Shown: positions 14,601 to 29,168, numbered from the stretch's first letter. The stretch: 64,000 nt of DNA from Camarhynchus parvulus (GCF_901933205.1 NC_044573.1:61681993-61745992), one strand, 5' to 3'. Notes: generated by a model from the sequence alone, not told the origin. Numbers and translations are program-made.

Positions 14601-17600
14601 AAGTAAGGACAAGTACAAGAAAGAGAATTAAGGGGGAATGATCTAGCTTAGATGCATCAGTATGATACCAGTAATGCTTCAAGGGAGTTCAGTACGTACT
14701 TAAATTTTGATCAAATTTTTTTGGAGATGATTGATAAACTCCAGGAAACAAACAGAAATATATTTAAAGGACTACTGAAATCAAGTTAGGAAAAAGCAAA
14801 ATTAAAGGCTCATATCAGCCAGAATTAACCCCCCACAAAATCAAAATAACATTAATTATTATACATTCAGCAACTATAAAGCATGTACTGCTTGACAAAA
14901 AGTGAAAGGAAAAATGGAAAAGGACATTTATTTTATGTTTTTGTAAGCTAAGTGAGTAAAAAAGCAAAAAATAGCAGGTTTCTTAAGTAGAAGAAACCTG
15001 CAAACTATTACCTTGTCTTAGCCAAATGCTCCCTCACTGTGGGTAGTCTTAAAAATACCATAGTTGTCCAGCTGTAATGCATTCTTTCCTCTATCACGTG
15101 TCTTGTTTGTGTGGGCTTTAAAAATCAACATTTATACAATTTTTGAATAAAAGTGTCAAATTGACCTTACACAAGGCACCTAACTTATGTTGATTCCTTT
15201 ATTGTAAAATCTGAGCTGAAGCTTAAATTTTAGTAGAGTTTCTAAATATATTCAATATAACCCATAGAATTTATCACAACTTTTATACTACTGCACTAAG
15301 TACTTTTAAGGTTGGGGTTTTTTTTACAAAATGAAGTTTAAATATGTCTGCTGCCTGACAGGGCACATAAGCTAAAAGTATGGGGTTTGTCTACCCCTAT
15401 TGCTCAAAGACCTGAACTCATTTCTCTGTTAGGTGAATAAGCCATGGGTGATTGGAATTAAAAGAAATGCAGGGTACTTCTCCACCAAAAGGAACATAAT
15501 TTCTGATGGACAGCAATACTGGTTACTGGCATAATAAAGCCAACTCTGTGGGCATGCAATATCTTGTCCATCCCTCTAGCAACAAAGCTCTCCTTTGCCT
15601 GGACTGCAGTCCTAATACCTCTGAAGAATGTCCAGAGATCCCTGGTCAGCAAGATCCAGCAGCAGAAGCCCTCCATCTGTGTTTGGTCCTGGAGATTATA
15701 TCAGCTCTGAAGAGCAGTTCTATATTTCTGTGTTCCTAGAATGACCCTGAGTCTTGACACCTTCACTCATCACCCAGTTTTTTTTCTTCTGCTCTCCTTC
15801 CTTTTTCCTCCAAATTAGCAGTCCAACACTGATAATAATAGTAGGAAGTAGCTGAATGAAGGTCCTTTCTCATTTAATTCAATGACATAAATACGAAACA
15901 TTTATCATTTACTCAACTTGTAGGTCTGCTAAAGACAAATTCACTCATGACACATGCCACATAAATTCATATTTCTTTCTAATAGACTTCCATTAGTATC
16001 AGACTTATCATCCATTCCCCTAAAGTCTTGAGTACCACCCATGCAGCGTAGGAGATTATGATTCTATTCAATTCAATAGGATTCTATTTTAAAAACGCAC
16101 AGCACACACATTCAGAGCTGTGACTTCATTCAGGCATATTTTCTTAAGCTGCTGTCTCCTTTGTTGCAACACTGAGCTCAAAATGGATATGTAATCCACT
16201 GCTTATATGCACCCTCTATTCAACATATTAAGACTCTGCCTGTGCCTAAGCTTCATCTACTTTTCCCCAGAAGCCAAATTTCCCAGCTCAAGTGGTAAAG
16301 TTATGTGAGTTTTTCTTTGTAAGTCCCCAATTCTATGACACATTCAGCGTCATCATGTATGCACTGCAGTACACCTGCAGTACCTGACACATCACTGCTT
16401 AAAACATTAATTCAGTGTCAAGTATGACATCTTCCCACATCACTGAGACATACGTATTTTCTCCTGTTAGTTAAACACATAAACATACATTTCCTGTATA
16501 TATATTTACATGCATTGAATAAATATTTCAAACTGACTTGCTTCCTCCAACCTCTTTATCTCATCTGAATCACAAATCCCTGAAAAACTGTTGTCCTTTT
16601 TGATTTCAGACCAGTATAAAAAGAGGTTAATCTAGTGGAAAGAAACCTCTCTGAGAATAAATTCCCCAAATTAAAAAACTAGTTCCATCAATGATGTTAT
16701 TTTCTTTCTTTTCTCTTCCCTCTATCTCTTCTCCCCATTCCTTTACTCCCACATCTCATGGAAGCCGTTACTACAGCAGAGACCAGTTATTTTCCTACCT
16801 GCACTTCTTGAACTCAATAAGCCTTACTGTCATTTCATTCACTTATTATCAGGGGATTTTCTTTCACTAAAGGTGCATTTCTTTAAGATGTGCAGTATTT
16901 GGGGGAAACAGCTCTGCCTCTTTTTCTCCTGTCATGCTGCAACAGAACTGATATTCCCTCACATGGGGAATGGGAGTAAAGATGATAGTCCAGTGAAATA
17001 CCGACAGGTGTATTTGGCTATACATTGCCTTGTCACCAAATAGATCACTGACTGACTGCAGCCACGAAAATTCATGCAGACTCAGTAACCTATGAAAGAA
17101 CCAGAAAGAGTGATTCCATCCAGAAATATTTCATGCTTATTAGTAGCTACTAAGTAAGCGATCCTTGCTGTTTATATAGCTTAGCTTATAGCTCATGGCA
17201 GCAGCAGAAGGCAAGCTAATATAAAAAATACCAACTAAGAAGTGGCTCCATGTAACATTTCTTCCTTCCAAGATATTTCAAGGAAGTAAAACAAGTAGGA
17301 CTTGAGCAGTGAAAATATATGAACAGTGACAAAAAGAATACATGAAAAAAAACCACAGTCACATACTCCATTAGTGCATGTCAGCTCTTGAAAGCAGAGA
17401 CTCAGACACCATTATGAGGAGATGAACTTTATTAACTCTCTTTTACAGTTTTCCTGTTTGCAATTAATTTACATACATCTTATTGCATGAGTAAACCTCA
17501 AGAAACAGTGAATAGCCGCTTTTTTGTGTGTTTTTTTCCTTGATGTATTCTGCAGATCCATAAGGAGATAATATAACTTTTAAAAAATCTAGTTATGGCA

Positions 17601-17605
17601 GAGCA
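11640..17605. other. Intronic block, mostly unrecognised
   Basis: AT-rich intron sequence. Apart from the CR1 tail at 12.84 kb and poly-A tracts (for example around 13469-13484), nothing was recognised. A more GC-rich patch at 13014-13250 and one at 14180-14480 are unexplained. No splice-flanked coding segment was seen. Confidence 0.5.
12836..12950 (-). mobile_element. CR1 LINE 3' end fragment
   Basis: The plus strand shows AGAATCATAGAA followed by a degraded GTTGGAAGGAACCT, the reverse complement of the avian CR1 3' terminus. The element is therefore in minus orientation and heavily truncated at 5'. The inner boundary is uncertain. Confidence 0.7.
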
Positions 17606-17609
17606 CATG

Positions 17610-17906
17610 CTTGTCAAGAAGATGGGGCCTGACTCTTTTCAGTGATGCCCAGTGACAGGACAAGGGGCAACATGAACAAACTGAAATATACGAAGTTCCA
17701 CCTGAACATGAAGAAAAACTTCTTTACTTTGAGGGTGTCAGAGCTCTGGAACAGGCAGCCCAGAGAGATTATGAAACCCTGTCTGAATATGATCCTGTGC
17801 AAGCTGCTCTAGGTGAGGCTGCTTTAGCAGGAGGGTTGGACTATGCAGATGGAGAAATCATCTCCAGAGATCCCTTCAACCCCAAGCATTCTGTGAGTCT
17901 GTGAAA
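17610..17906 (+). mobile_element. CR1 LINE, 3' end of ORF2 plus tail
   Basis: The sequence follows the conserved CR1 3' region: AAGTTCCACCTGAACATGA, then AACTTCTTTACTTTGAGGGT, then CTGGAACAGGCAGCCCAGAG, a GGGTTGGACTA module, and the terminal CATTCTGTGAGTCTGTGA repeat at 17887-17904. It is truncated at 5', as most CR1 copies are. The C-terminal ORF2 frame is broken by stop codons. Orientation is antisense to NKAIN. Confidence 0.92.
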
Positions 17907-19890
17907 TACAAAAGGGGGTAAAGAGAAAGGGGGCAAAAAAGAAAAAAAAATTATCCATATTTTAACTTATTTTATATTCAGCACCAAGCATACATCAAAT
18001 GTGCAGGGGAGCAGAAAAAGCACAAGTATTCTGTGGATTCCAGACACCTGCTTTATGACTCAATATTCTATACCAAGCTCATGGAGATACTTGTTCTTTC
18101 AGAGCGTGATTTAAAGCACCTAAGTAAAGTTTCTAAATGCTAACAAAGAGTAGTGAATTCCCCCTAGAGACACCTGCCTGCCTCCATCATCCTGAAAGGC
18201 AGCCTAGGCACTAAGGTAGGTACCTGGAGGGAATTCCTCTCAGATGCTTGCATGCATGGAAGAGTATGGCAGCAAATAAAGCAAGCAGTACAGAAAATGA
18301 CACAGATCTCCAATAAGGTGCACTAGAAATACTTACTTTAAGATTATACTAGCTGACTAGTGAAAGACAGTGATGACCCACCCTTAAAAGGAAGGAAGTA
18401 CCTTGTATTACTTCTGCAAGCATAGGGAGACTGTGTAGACACAAGAAGAAAGGTTTTAGAAAATACGTGTATTTTCTAAACTTGTACCTGAATTTTTCAA
18501 GTATGAGTAGTCTTCTTAGAAGGACTCCACAGATGCATCTTCCAGTGATCATTTTGAAAATGCTTCCCCTTTCCAAGGCCAACTTCCTTGCAGTAGCAGT
18601 ACTCAGTCTGCAGGGTACCCAGTAAAACCACTACAGCATAAAACATTCTTCTTCAAGAAATTAGTAAGCTAATGATGTCCAAGCAAATATTTATTTTCTT
18701 ACACTACAGGAACATTATCTGAAATATGGAATTTTCTAACATGTTTTTAATCAAAAATTAGGATGGTCTAACATTCCCAAAGCATTAATGTGGAGACAAA
18801 GTGTGGAACAAAAATCTAGGGTAAAGCTATGTGCAACTATGCACAAGATGTGCCAATCAGAAATATCTACGTAAATTCGTAAACAAATTTTCAGCTCACC
18901 AACAGCTCCTGCTGAGACAATTATTGATCAATATTCTGTCAAGTATAACATAATTCTAGAGATTTATTTTCCTTATCCCTCACTTTAACCTAAGACCTGC
19001 TGAATTTCAATTGAAGTAAATACATGATCTTTACCTTTTTGACCTTTAATAAAATTCACTAAGCACATTTTATCTCTATCAAATTTGATGTTCTAAAGAG
19101 ATTTTGGTGGCTATGTTTGTATAGCGACCTTATATAAGTCCTAGGATGGCTATGATGTAGAGGTTCCTCATAAATGTAATTTGACACTTTATATGGAAAC
19201 ACTCCTGGAAGATTAATCATTCCTTCGCTCAGCAAGCATGTCTCAGCACACTCCTTAACAAATTTCATATCTACAAGATAAATGGGATAAAAGCTCTAGG
19301 TTACAACACACCACTAAAGAAGACCAAAGACAATGCAGCGCAAGAGTCTCGGGTCTCTGCACGAGCACAAACTTTCTCCTTCACCTTTCTGCTGGAATAT
19401 GTGGGTACAAAATGGGCGCAATTCACTGTGAAATAATTTTACACTGTAAGAGTGCAATTCAGTGGCTATCATTGCACTGAAGTATGAAGGATGCCAGCAT
19501 GGCTCGGTCCCCTGGATGCCACCATTCACAGCTTACATGGAGGACATTGAATGTGTCTGCACCACAGGGCACTGCCAATGCAGGGAGACATCTCTGAGAG
19601 CAGAAAAAAAATCTTGCCCTAAATTGTGCGGGTGGGCCTAGGGTGCAGAGATTAGAGTCATGTTCTCATGAAATCTGTAGAGGCAAAAAAATGAGGTTGG
19701 CATCTCGTTATGAGAGACATACCTTCCAAATTGCCTCAGAGAGGGCTGTTCTGAAGTGCTCCTCTGGCACCTGTTGGTATCACCAGCTTTCACTCGTTAA
19801 TATATCTCATACAAAAAAAAAAAAGATAATAAAGTTATTAAAGTTTACTACTGACACACAGCTTCATGCTGATGAATGCTTATCCCTTTG
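17907..19890. other. Intronic block, unrecognised
   Basis: AT-rich intron DNA. Nothing identifiable apart from a moderately GC-rich patch containing some CpGs at 19310-19640, whose nature is unknown. Confidence 0.45.
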
Positions 19891-19892
19891 AT

Positions 19893-20530
19893 CCTACCAC
19901 TGGTCACCACAGGGGAGAGATCAGTGCCTGCTCCTCCTCCTCCCCTGACAAGGAAGCAGCTATGAGGTCCCCCCTCAGTCTCCTCTGGGCTGAACAGACC
20001 AAGTCACCTCAACCGCTTTCATATGGCCTCACCTCAAGGCCCTTCACCATTTTAGGCCCTCCTTTGGATGCTCTCTAATAGATTTATATCTTTCTTGTAT
20101 TGTAGTGCCAAAAATACAATATTCAAGCCGAGGCTACGCCAGTGCAGAGTAGAGTGGGACAATCTGCTCCCTGGGCAGGTTGGTGATGCTGTGCCTGATA
20201 CATCCCAGGGCACAGCTGGGTGTGCCCTGCCAGGGCACTGCTGACTCATGCTAAACTTGCCACTGACCAGGACACCAGGTCCTTTCTGTGGGGCTGCTCT
20301 TCAGTGTCTCATTCCCCACCCTGTATATATATCCAGGGTTGCCCCATCCCAGGTTCAGAATCTGGCACTGGTACTTGTTACGCTTCATACAGCTGGTGAG
20401 TGCCCGGCCCTCTAATTCGCCAAGGTCTCTCTGCAGGGACTCTGCTTTCAAGGGAGTCAACAGCTTCACCCAATTCAGCATCATTGTGCTCATGCTGAAC
20501 ATCAAAGCAGCTGGAACCTTTAGCACAGCC
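19893..20530 (-). mobile_element. CR1 LINE ORF2 reverse-transcriptase fragment (dead)
   Basis: Conceptual translation of the minus strand retains blocks of CR1 ORF2. Around 20.4-20.3 kb it reads LQRDLGELE followed by LNLGWGNPGYIYRVGNE and LKSSPTE. After a break, around 20.25-20.05 kb, it reads MSQQCPGRAH and then QYKKDINLLESIQRRA. These correspond to the region just C-terminal to the reverse-transcriptase core and its QRRATK motif. On the plus strand the text CACCAGTGCAGAGTAGAG type module is also visible. Frameshifts and loss of both ends show it is a non-functional fossil. It has the same orientation as NKAIN. Confidence 0.92.
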
Positions 20531-23500
20531 ATTTTCCAGAGAGCTCAAAATGAAAGGTAGCAGTGAACTTACTGTAAGTCTAGGTTTTCTAATTCATATA
20601 AAAACGTACTAGCAGTTTGTCAAAAGTCAGCTATTTTTAAATGGCATAAGCATAAAAGGAAATGTCAAATATTAACTGTTCAATCCATTCATCACTGTAG
20701 CTTTGTATCTTGTCTGAAATTAGTAAGGAAACTGTCTGGAATAGATGCTGCAGTTTCAAGATGAATAATTTCCACCTTCCAAAAAAAGTCAGGGTTTGTG
20801 CTCACCAAGAAATCTAATTTGTCACCCCAAGTAGTGCACAATTTCCAATTTACTCAAATTTTGAAAAGCAAACAAAAAACAAAAGAGAAACTTGCATGAA
20901 CATAGAAGCATGTGTTTACATTCCCTAGGCCAGTCTGGGTTGCCTACCAGGCAGCTCTGAGCCGAGAGAAGCAAGTGCTTACAGATTTGCATATGCAGCA
21001 CATTACAACAGCTAAAATGCCAAGAGGTGGTTCTTGAGAATATGTTCTTGGGCTTGCCATGGTCAATAAACCTTGCTGTTCACTGCAAATGGTTTTCTCC
21101 AGCTGAGTTTACATTAGTTCTTAACAGCATTATGATGGCACTGTGCCATTGCTATGTTCTTTGTTCCAATTCAGTCCATTTCTCAGCAGAAGTGACAGCA
21201 ACCAAAGCATCATTACAGCATCTGAGTAACTTTGGAAAAACCTGCTGGTCACTCTTTTTCTTTTAATCCTGATGGGATTAAAGAGAGACCTAGGAGTAAC
21301 CACAAAATGCTTACAAATTGGAAATATCTCCTGCGCACCAAGCTTCCTCGGACTGCTCTTGGGCTGATGGGGTTCTGAATACCTGGCCTTCTAGTGAAGA
21401 CACTCAGCAGGACACTGAAAGACTCAGATGTTGTGCATTTTGACAGTGCCTTTCTCACCTTGTTAAAAGGGCCAGCTAATAATTGCTGGAAGTTTGAAAC
21501 CTCCTTACAGGCAATGAACTCTGAACAAGCAACTGAATAGTTGCAGATCTGTCACTATTTCATTCCTGGTTTTATGCCTAAGTTATTTAACTGAAACCAC
21601 GAGAACTCCAGCATCCTCTGTTGGTAAAATGAAGAGGAGGGTTATACTCACAACTCCTATTATCATCAGTGGTAGTTACTTACACGTGCTGGGCAGAGAA
21701 GAGCAGCTGTCCTCTAATAAGGTGCTAGTCATGACAAATATAATACTGATATGGGACCTACATAATTTTCTTTAAAAGCACACTGCAAAAGCAAGAATGA
21801 TTGCAAATGACAGGAAGCAGGAAAAAAACCCCAACATTCTCCCATGGTTTTTTAATTTCAGTTTGCAAAGAACAGCACATTTCTGCAGCAAATAGAGCTT
21901 ACTAAACCAGCTGCCTTTTGTTATTATCCTTATGCCTATCTGTGATATTATACAACAGATACCACTTTATTGGTGTCCATAAATAACTTTTATTATGCAT
22001 GTGAAACAGCACAGTTCAGCACGTTGCACAACAGACATTTCTTCCAGTCACTGAAGCCAATAACTTTACTTCCATACCTGCCACTATGACCCCCACCACT
22101 GGGTTATGGCTTTCATTTACAAAAAAAGAAAGAAAAAACAAAAAATATTGTACCAGACAGTAGGCCCTCTAAACAGTTTGCAATGTTGCCAGGACCAGAA
22201 ATAGGCATTATTAGGAATATTGCTAACACTGCATCCAACTCCAATTTGTTGTGAGCTTCCTTCTAGAAGTACCAAATTTACTGCCAGCTCCACACTCAGA
22301 AAAGCCCATCTGATAAAATCCAAGACAGTGAACTCTGTTTTCAGGATACACTGAAGCCCATATCTTATGTTAACACAACCAGTGCCATCATCTGGCTTGT
22401 TACCAAGCTGCTGTCACTGCCTGTGACTGCTGCAAGTGTCAAAGAAAATAAAAGCTAACCGGCCTCAAGGGCATGAAATAGGCATGGACAAAACTTAAGT
22501 GTAAATTAAAAAGAAAAGACAGGGAAAAGGTAAAATCAATTTTATAACTTTTTTATAACAATTTTATAACAAAAATAATATCCAAATTCTATATTGTATT
22601 TTATTCAGTCAAGCCTCTTACTGTTTTGCTTTCCTTTAGCCGTTAATGTTTTAATTTGTTTTAATGCTATTTGCTCTGCCAATTTGAACAGTGATGTAAT
22701 GACATATGACTCCCTCATACCCAGTGGTACTCACAGCACCTTTGTCACTGGTGGCTCAAGAGCATAATGAACAGTATCTTGAGTTTAATGTATTTGTGGC
22801 TTTGTGAAGGCAGCAATGACACAGAACGGGTTTTTTTCTCCTTTTGTTTCTGTGCTCTGTAATAGAACACCCTGCCACAAAGACTGTGACCAGAGCATAA
22901 TGAAAAAGCCATTGTCAGTCATGGCAAAAATTTGCAAACTTTACATTTTGTTTAATTATTGAAGAATGGCTTTTCAAAGAGACATGCATTGTTCTAAAGA
23001 GGCATCACAGCATCTATCTTCCTCTCCTCACAAAAGCTTTTTATCTTCAAACAAGAGGAATATACTTGTTGAGGGCCAATTACTAGTCTGTCTATGAAGA
23101 AGTTTAAAGGAATTTTTAATTAGCAAATTGACCCATACTATGAGTCACCTGGAGAAGAAGGACATCATTTCCTAAGACAGTTAAGCTTTCTGACACAAAT
23201 ATTAGTCAGTACCTTAGATTCAAGACCCTCTAGCTCTTAATACCACCTTGTTCTTGTACACCAATTTAATTCACTACTGCAGCATCACTCAGAATGACAG
23301 TAAATGCTACTCAAGGTGAACAGGGGCAACCCTCTGACCCTTGTTCTAGGCCTCTAGCATGACTTCCATTCATCCAGAAGAAATGTTATGCATCACTCAA
23401 TTACGTTCTGCTTGAATTCTAAAAAAAGAGTTTGACAGTCTATCTAATCTTCTTTAGTACAAATATATCATCAAAAATAAGCAGGCTTAACTGTATAATG

Positions 23501-25884
23501 AGGTTAATAAAGGTGCATGCAGAAGAGAGGCCTATACAGTCAATGAAAAGAGGCAGCCACTTCCAGAAGTTGGTTCAAAGCCTATTCATCACATGTTTGA
23601 ATGAGATAGCATGAGTCACGTTCCCACTACCTACAAATGGTGCTGCATTTTTTGCCTTCTGAAAGGTGATGTAATGTATAAACATGACAGGCATCATCAT
23701 TTCAACATACCTCTTAGAAATAATAGAATTAACCTCTCATGCTGCTTTCTGTAGCAAACTCCACTAATGAGAGAATTCCTTCATAAGAAGAGTGAGGGGA
23801 AAGCCAGAACTCAATCTGTTATGGTATGAATATAGAATATGACAGACTTTTCTTATTCCCATTCACACAACTGGTAACTTGCCAGTTACATGTAACTGGT
23901 GATTTTCCACCAGAGATACTGCCTAAGATTCCAAATACAAAAAAAAAAAATACCCCCCCCACACACACTGCCACCCCAAACTCTAATATTAGAAACCTAT
24001 TTTTTCAAACAACATAAGAAAATATGAGATTCATTTATGTCCAATACATGTGGTTTTTTACTGTTTTCAGCAATCAGTATAATAATCAGCATTTCCTACA
24101 TATGTTACATCATTATGTAGGCAGCAGAGAAGCAAGTTGCCTGTAAAGATTCACCTTAATCCAAGCATCAGTGAGAGATATTTTCAGGGTATCTAGAAAC
24201 ATGTAAACGTTTAAGTAGGAATCAGCAGATCTCCAAACTGATAAACATTTCTCATAAGTTATGTATGAATTAAAATCAAGTTTTTATTAAAAATGCATAA
24301 GTATGATCTGTGGTGAATAGAACCATTAGCTATGCATGTTTACTCTTTAGTGAACACAGAAATCAGTAATATTTCTTCTAAATGTCATTTCCATCAGAGG
24401 GTTATAGAATGATAAAATGCTTAAACGATTCTCAGATGCCATCCAGCTGGTACATGTACAACTGGGGAGAGGATATAAAATAATGAACTGTGAAATGTTT
24501 ATTTGCCACAGGGGCAAGAAAATGTCATTTCAACTATTGCACCCATTCTACTTTACAAGTCAGGTGGCACTTAACAGTCCCTCACTTTCACTCACCGTGA
24601 TAAAACAAATAAACAAAGGCTAATCTGGATGATAATAAACTATCTGATTCTTTAAAGTTATGACATTTTCAGCACACTCTTTCTGATCGCACATTATTTA
24701 CAATGCTCCCTGTCTTCTTCACTCCTGTTGGAAGCTACAGAAAAATCATCCAAACCCCAAAGTGAGCATAAATTGGTTTTATCCATGTGATTTTAGCATC
24801 ATATTTTAGGGGATCGTAAGGGAGGATGCACAATGGCTGACATTGTTCTAGAAGCAGGCTCCTTAATTTTTCTTCATAGTCAATGAAGACACAAATACTT
24901 TTCCAAAACAGCATTGCTCAATCTGTAGATCACAGTTGTCCTTAAAATCAAACATTCCTCACCAAAATAACAAGTGAAAATGCAAGAGTAAGGAAAATAT
25001 AAATAAGTACTGTGAATGAGTAACATCATACAAGGGTCTGTGATTTTTTTTTCTCTCCCACTCCCAAAAAGCCTACATTAGCTGAAAGACCACTTTACTT
25101 AAGGCACAATTCTAATGGTCACCTTAAGCCAAGAAACAACATTAGGCAATCTGACCTATCCCCTGGTGGACTCGCTCTTCTGATTGCAGGGAAGCCTAGA
25201 GAGATTATTCTGATTTAGTCAGATCATCAATAGTCTTGTCCTCATCCAAATTTGAAAGTACTCACTATTATTATTCTCCATAAAATGTCATTTGAATTCA
25301 GAACCTTAAATGAAATCCTGTAAAATTCAAAATTTCTGACATACCTTTTACAAAATACTACTGGGATCTGCTGTCTCTTTTGTCATTTTCCACCTGGGAT
25401 AACCTCTTGAGCTCAGTGGGACAATGGGACCAAAACTGAAGTCTGGAGTGTACTGGGATACACAATAACTCACTGACATCAGCCTCCAGAGCAAACACTG
25501 AATCTCACCAGTCCCTAAGCTCAGGGGAGTTTCTAAAAACATCATGCTAAATAAAACTGGATGTTGACATCTGTGTCATCAAATGCACCAAAATATTGAG
25601 AAGACCCATATGGATTTAATTCATTTCTGGAACAACTCATCAAGTACTTGTTTTCACACCTTATCTGCTGCACTTTGCACCGCAGTGTACATTCTCATGG
25701 CCCAGCCTGGGACAGTAGTCACTACCATCTTAAAACATTATGTTTCTGTTTTCAACCACAGAACCTGCTCCTTTCTGTTGACTACAAAATGAGGTATTTC
25801 CCTTCACTGACTACAGACTGACTAGAAGGAAACTTTGGAGTATTTTTAAAATGCTTACTTAGTGCTTTTTGTAAAGCAACAGAA

Positions 25885-25912
25885 AAACAAAACAAAACAA
25901 AACAAGAAAAAC
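25885..25912 (+). repeat. (AAAAC)n low-complexity tract
   Basis: ACAAAACAAAACAAAACAAG-type run followed by an A/C-rich stretch. It is one of several A/C-only tracts on the plus strand of this intron. Confidence 0.6.
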
Positions 25913-28361
25913 CCCAAAAATAAAACCATACCACCACTCATTGTTCAAGGTACTAGCTCAAATCTCTGACAATATGAAATTAATTCCTACTGTCACAAAT
26001 TTTCCCCATGGCTACACAAAAAGAGTAACGTTGCTAGATATTCTAGGTGCCTATAACCAGTAGTTCAATCAACTTCGATCTATTTAAACCTTTCCTTCCT
26101 ACCAAACTCTATAGTATCAGAATGTTGAGTCTGCTAACTGAACTCTAAAGGAGCTTCAAAACACAGTGAATTAAAACTTTTATCCAGCTGGTTTTAAATC
26201 TTTTACCCCTGTAACTTAACACAACACACTCCACTTTTCTTAAAGTGCATAACCAGTTACTCATTATTATTCATTCACACTTCTACAAAAAATAACACTG
26301 TCCCATTCTCAGCAAATGTCAAGCCACTAAAATTAAATTATATAATGAACTGTTACCTCAGGCATCCATTTTTTTTGCACTCACCACCCCTTTTGAGCTC
26401 AAGTTATAAGGAACAAAAAGTTTGGTTATGAACCCTTGGTATTTTATCTCAAAACCAGACATTTATAAAAGTGCTTATTTTTCTACAAAGGTCTCCCAAA
26501 CTTAAAAACATTACTGCATGCTTTCTCATGACAAGAGATGTTAGCTCTCTGAATTCATAACCAAGTTTCTGGTGTATCTATTTCCAGCAACACCTCAAAA
26601 TCTACTCCTTAGTGTTATACAATAGCTCTCAAACACACATCTGCTGAAAGTCTGCTATTCACAGACTGTTTCCTTTTCATTGCTAGTAGGATCACATGTT
26701 TTTGGATACAATGAAACTTTTACTTTCCTATCAAATCTGAAACAAAGCAACTTTAAAGAAGGAAAACAAAACAGGACTTTAAAGAAGGGACAGATGCAAG
26801 TTGTTGACATGGTCACAATTTTAAAAGTAGCACCTAAGTATTACCCAAAACTGAACCAATCTTTCTATTCTTTGCAGATTGATAAAACTACAGATCCACA
26901 GGCTTAGTGCAGTAACATCACTTCCCATTCCACGTGAAAAGCCCACGTTTTTCATTTCCCTTTTGCTAGCAGAAAATGTAGGAACATGTACATGTCATCA
27001 GAATTTTCCACTGCAGAGACACTTCTCTCCTAAAGCTGCTATAGAAAACCACTGGCAGCGGTGACAATGAAACACAATCAAAACACACATGCAAAAAGAA
27101 AAAACCTCTCCCCCAAACCCAGCAATTAAAAGCAAAGTCCCAAAATTTCACTACTGCTTCCCATTAACAAAAATGAAAAAAGAAAAAGACATTCTACATT
27201 CACCAGTTATGTAGTCTGGTGTCCTATGGCAAAGTACCCTGACATTATGCATGGTGTAAGACCCTATATTAACAAAAATATATTCTTTATTGCATAATAC
27301 TTCAGGATAGCTAATTCTAAAGAATATCCACTGTGATCCCACTAGAGCTCTCAGTGGGAACTGAGCTCTAATCCAGCAAACTTCACTCTCTGAAAGTCCT
27401 GAGAATTAAACCTCCAAACTGTTAAAACATGAGGTTTTCTCCAAGTAAGAATATTCACGATATTAAACTGTATTAAACCTTGCAGCTAGATCTGTGATAC
27501 AGACTAGAGCCTGTCATGATCACCATTCCAGAATGAGCACAAGAATGTTTGCTATTCATATTTTAAAAAGGCAAACCTAAACTTGACAGGGCCTATCGTT
27601 AAGGCAGACTTTTCCCCCAAGTATCATACTCTGTTCTCTTTAGTTACATGTGCTGATTTTTAATAATGCAAGGGAGAATTGGAAGAGTACAAGGAACTCT
27701 TCAGTCTTATATTAAGTGTGCAATATTGATTATGGACATCTCTCATGACACCTCTTGTCATAGAAGAAATATGGTAAATACTTCTTTCCATACTAGTTTG
27801 TATGTAATTCATTTCCTGGGTTCCACCACTCTACCTGCTGCAGTTCAAATATGTATCCTCATGTCCAACAAGCAATTAAGTATGTATTTATGGACACCAG
27901 TATCACAGTTAAGTATAGAAATTACCTCAGCTGAAAGAGTTTTTGAAACAAAGTATTTTAATTTTCTCTTAAGTAGCATTATTCATTTGCGGAAAAGGAC
28001 AGAACGAGGACATTCTATACAAACCATTTGCATTTTGATCATTCTTTTCGTTAGCTCAAAAGAGCTGGCCTCTTAGCAAACCAACCAAATCTGGATATCT
28101 TCTTTGTTCTGCTTGGCCAGCATGACAGACTTGGACAGTGGCTTCAGCCAGACCTGGAACAGGATGAGCTCAGAAAGAGTCACCATAAGCTTGTGTGCTT
28201 ATAGCCCCAACTGTGAAGTGTCAGCAAGAGGAAGGAGAGACTATACTGGTGCTTGTGAAAGACAACGCCTTTCAGAGATTCAGATAATGTATTTGCATTA
28301 TAATACATACTTCTTTAGAGCATCAGATGGAGTACCTCACAACCACTAACTGACCCTTTGC

Positions 28362-28395
28362 ATATATATATTTTATATATATTATATATATATAG
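28362..28395. repeat. (TA)n microsatellite
   Basis: TATATATA runs interrupted by TTT and TAT, about 34 bp in all. Confidence 0.8.
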
Positions 28396-29115
28396 TTTAC
28401 AAATTTTGTATGGTTTTAATACTTAGTTGGAATATCTGAACTGCAATATAGTTTACTTTAAAAAGAAAGAGGAAGAAAAGAAAAACAACAGGCAGAACAG
28501 GCAAATTTTACAGAAATATTTATATAAATGAGTTCAGTAAATTCAGATGGAAACTGAGAGAAGGGAGAGTAAAAGCTGAATTATCTGTTATCTAATTTGC
28601 TTGGTGGGAGTATGGCAATCTTTGTCTGATAGTAAGAAACAATAAGGCAATGATTACTAGGGACTTAAAGTTTTCTTAGGAAATACTGTCCTTTCTCATC
28701 ACTGCACTTGGGGGGGAGACCTTCTAAGTAGAAAACATGCTGTACTTTTTCTTGTTTTGTCATACTCCAACTTTTCCCAAGCAGCAACAATGGGAAAGAA
28801 GAAAGTTTCAAACTGGTTTCTGCAGGGCTCTTGAAAACTTCTAGAAAGCAAAATAATTGCGGCAGTTTCACCTTTGCTGCTTTTTCTATTAAAAATACTA
28901 GGCAACAAGACATTAGTGCTACTGTTGCACGCTGTTAATAGAAAAGGAAACACCCAAAAATAAAGAGATTTAAAGGACAAAATGAAATAGCGGAGAAGTC
29001 TTTTATTGCAACCAGTACAGTTACCATACAACAAAAACCACCAGAGCCCCTGTGCTGAAGGTTCTCTTCAGAAGGTCAGAAGGGAAATGAGCAAAAGAGA
29101 CCACAACTAGTATCT

Positions 29116-29168
29116 ATTATATATATATATATATATTTTTTTTTATATATATGGAGAGAGAGAGAGAT
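29116..29168. repeat. Compound (TA)n-T-run-(TA)n-(GA)n microsatellite
   Basis: A TA run, then about ten T, then a second TA run, then GAGAGAGAGAGAGAGA. It is a compound simple repeat likely to be polymorphic. Confidence 0.8.

Noticed and set aside
27666..28076. 136-codon plus-strand frame
   Set aside because: No family resemblance, antisense to the gene and within the length expected by chance in AT-rich DNA.
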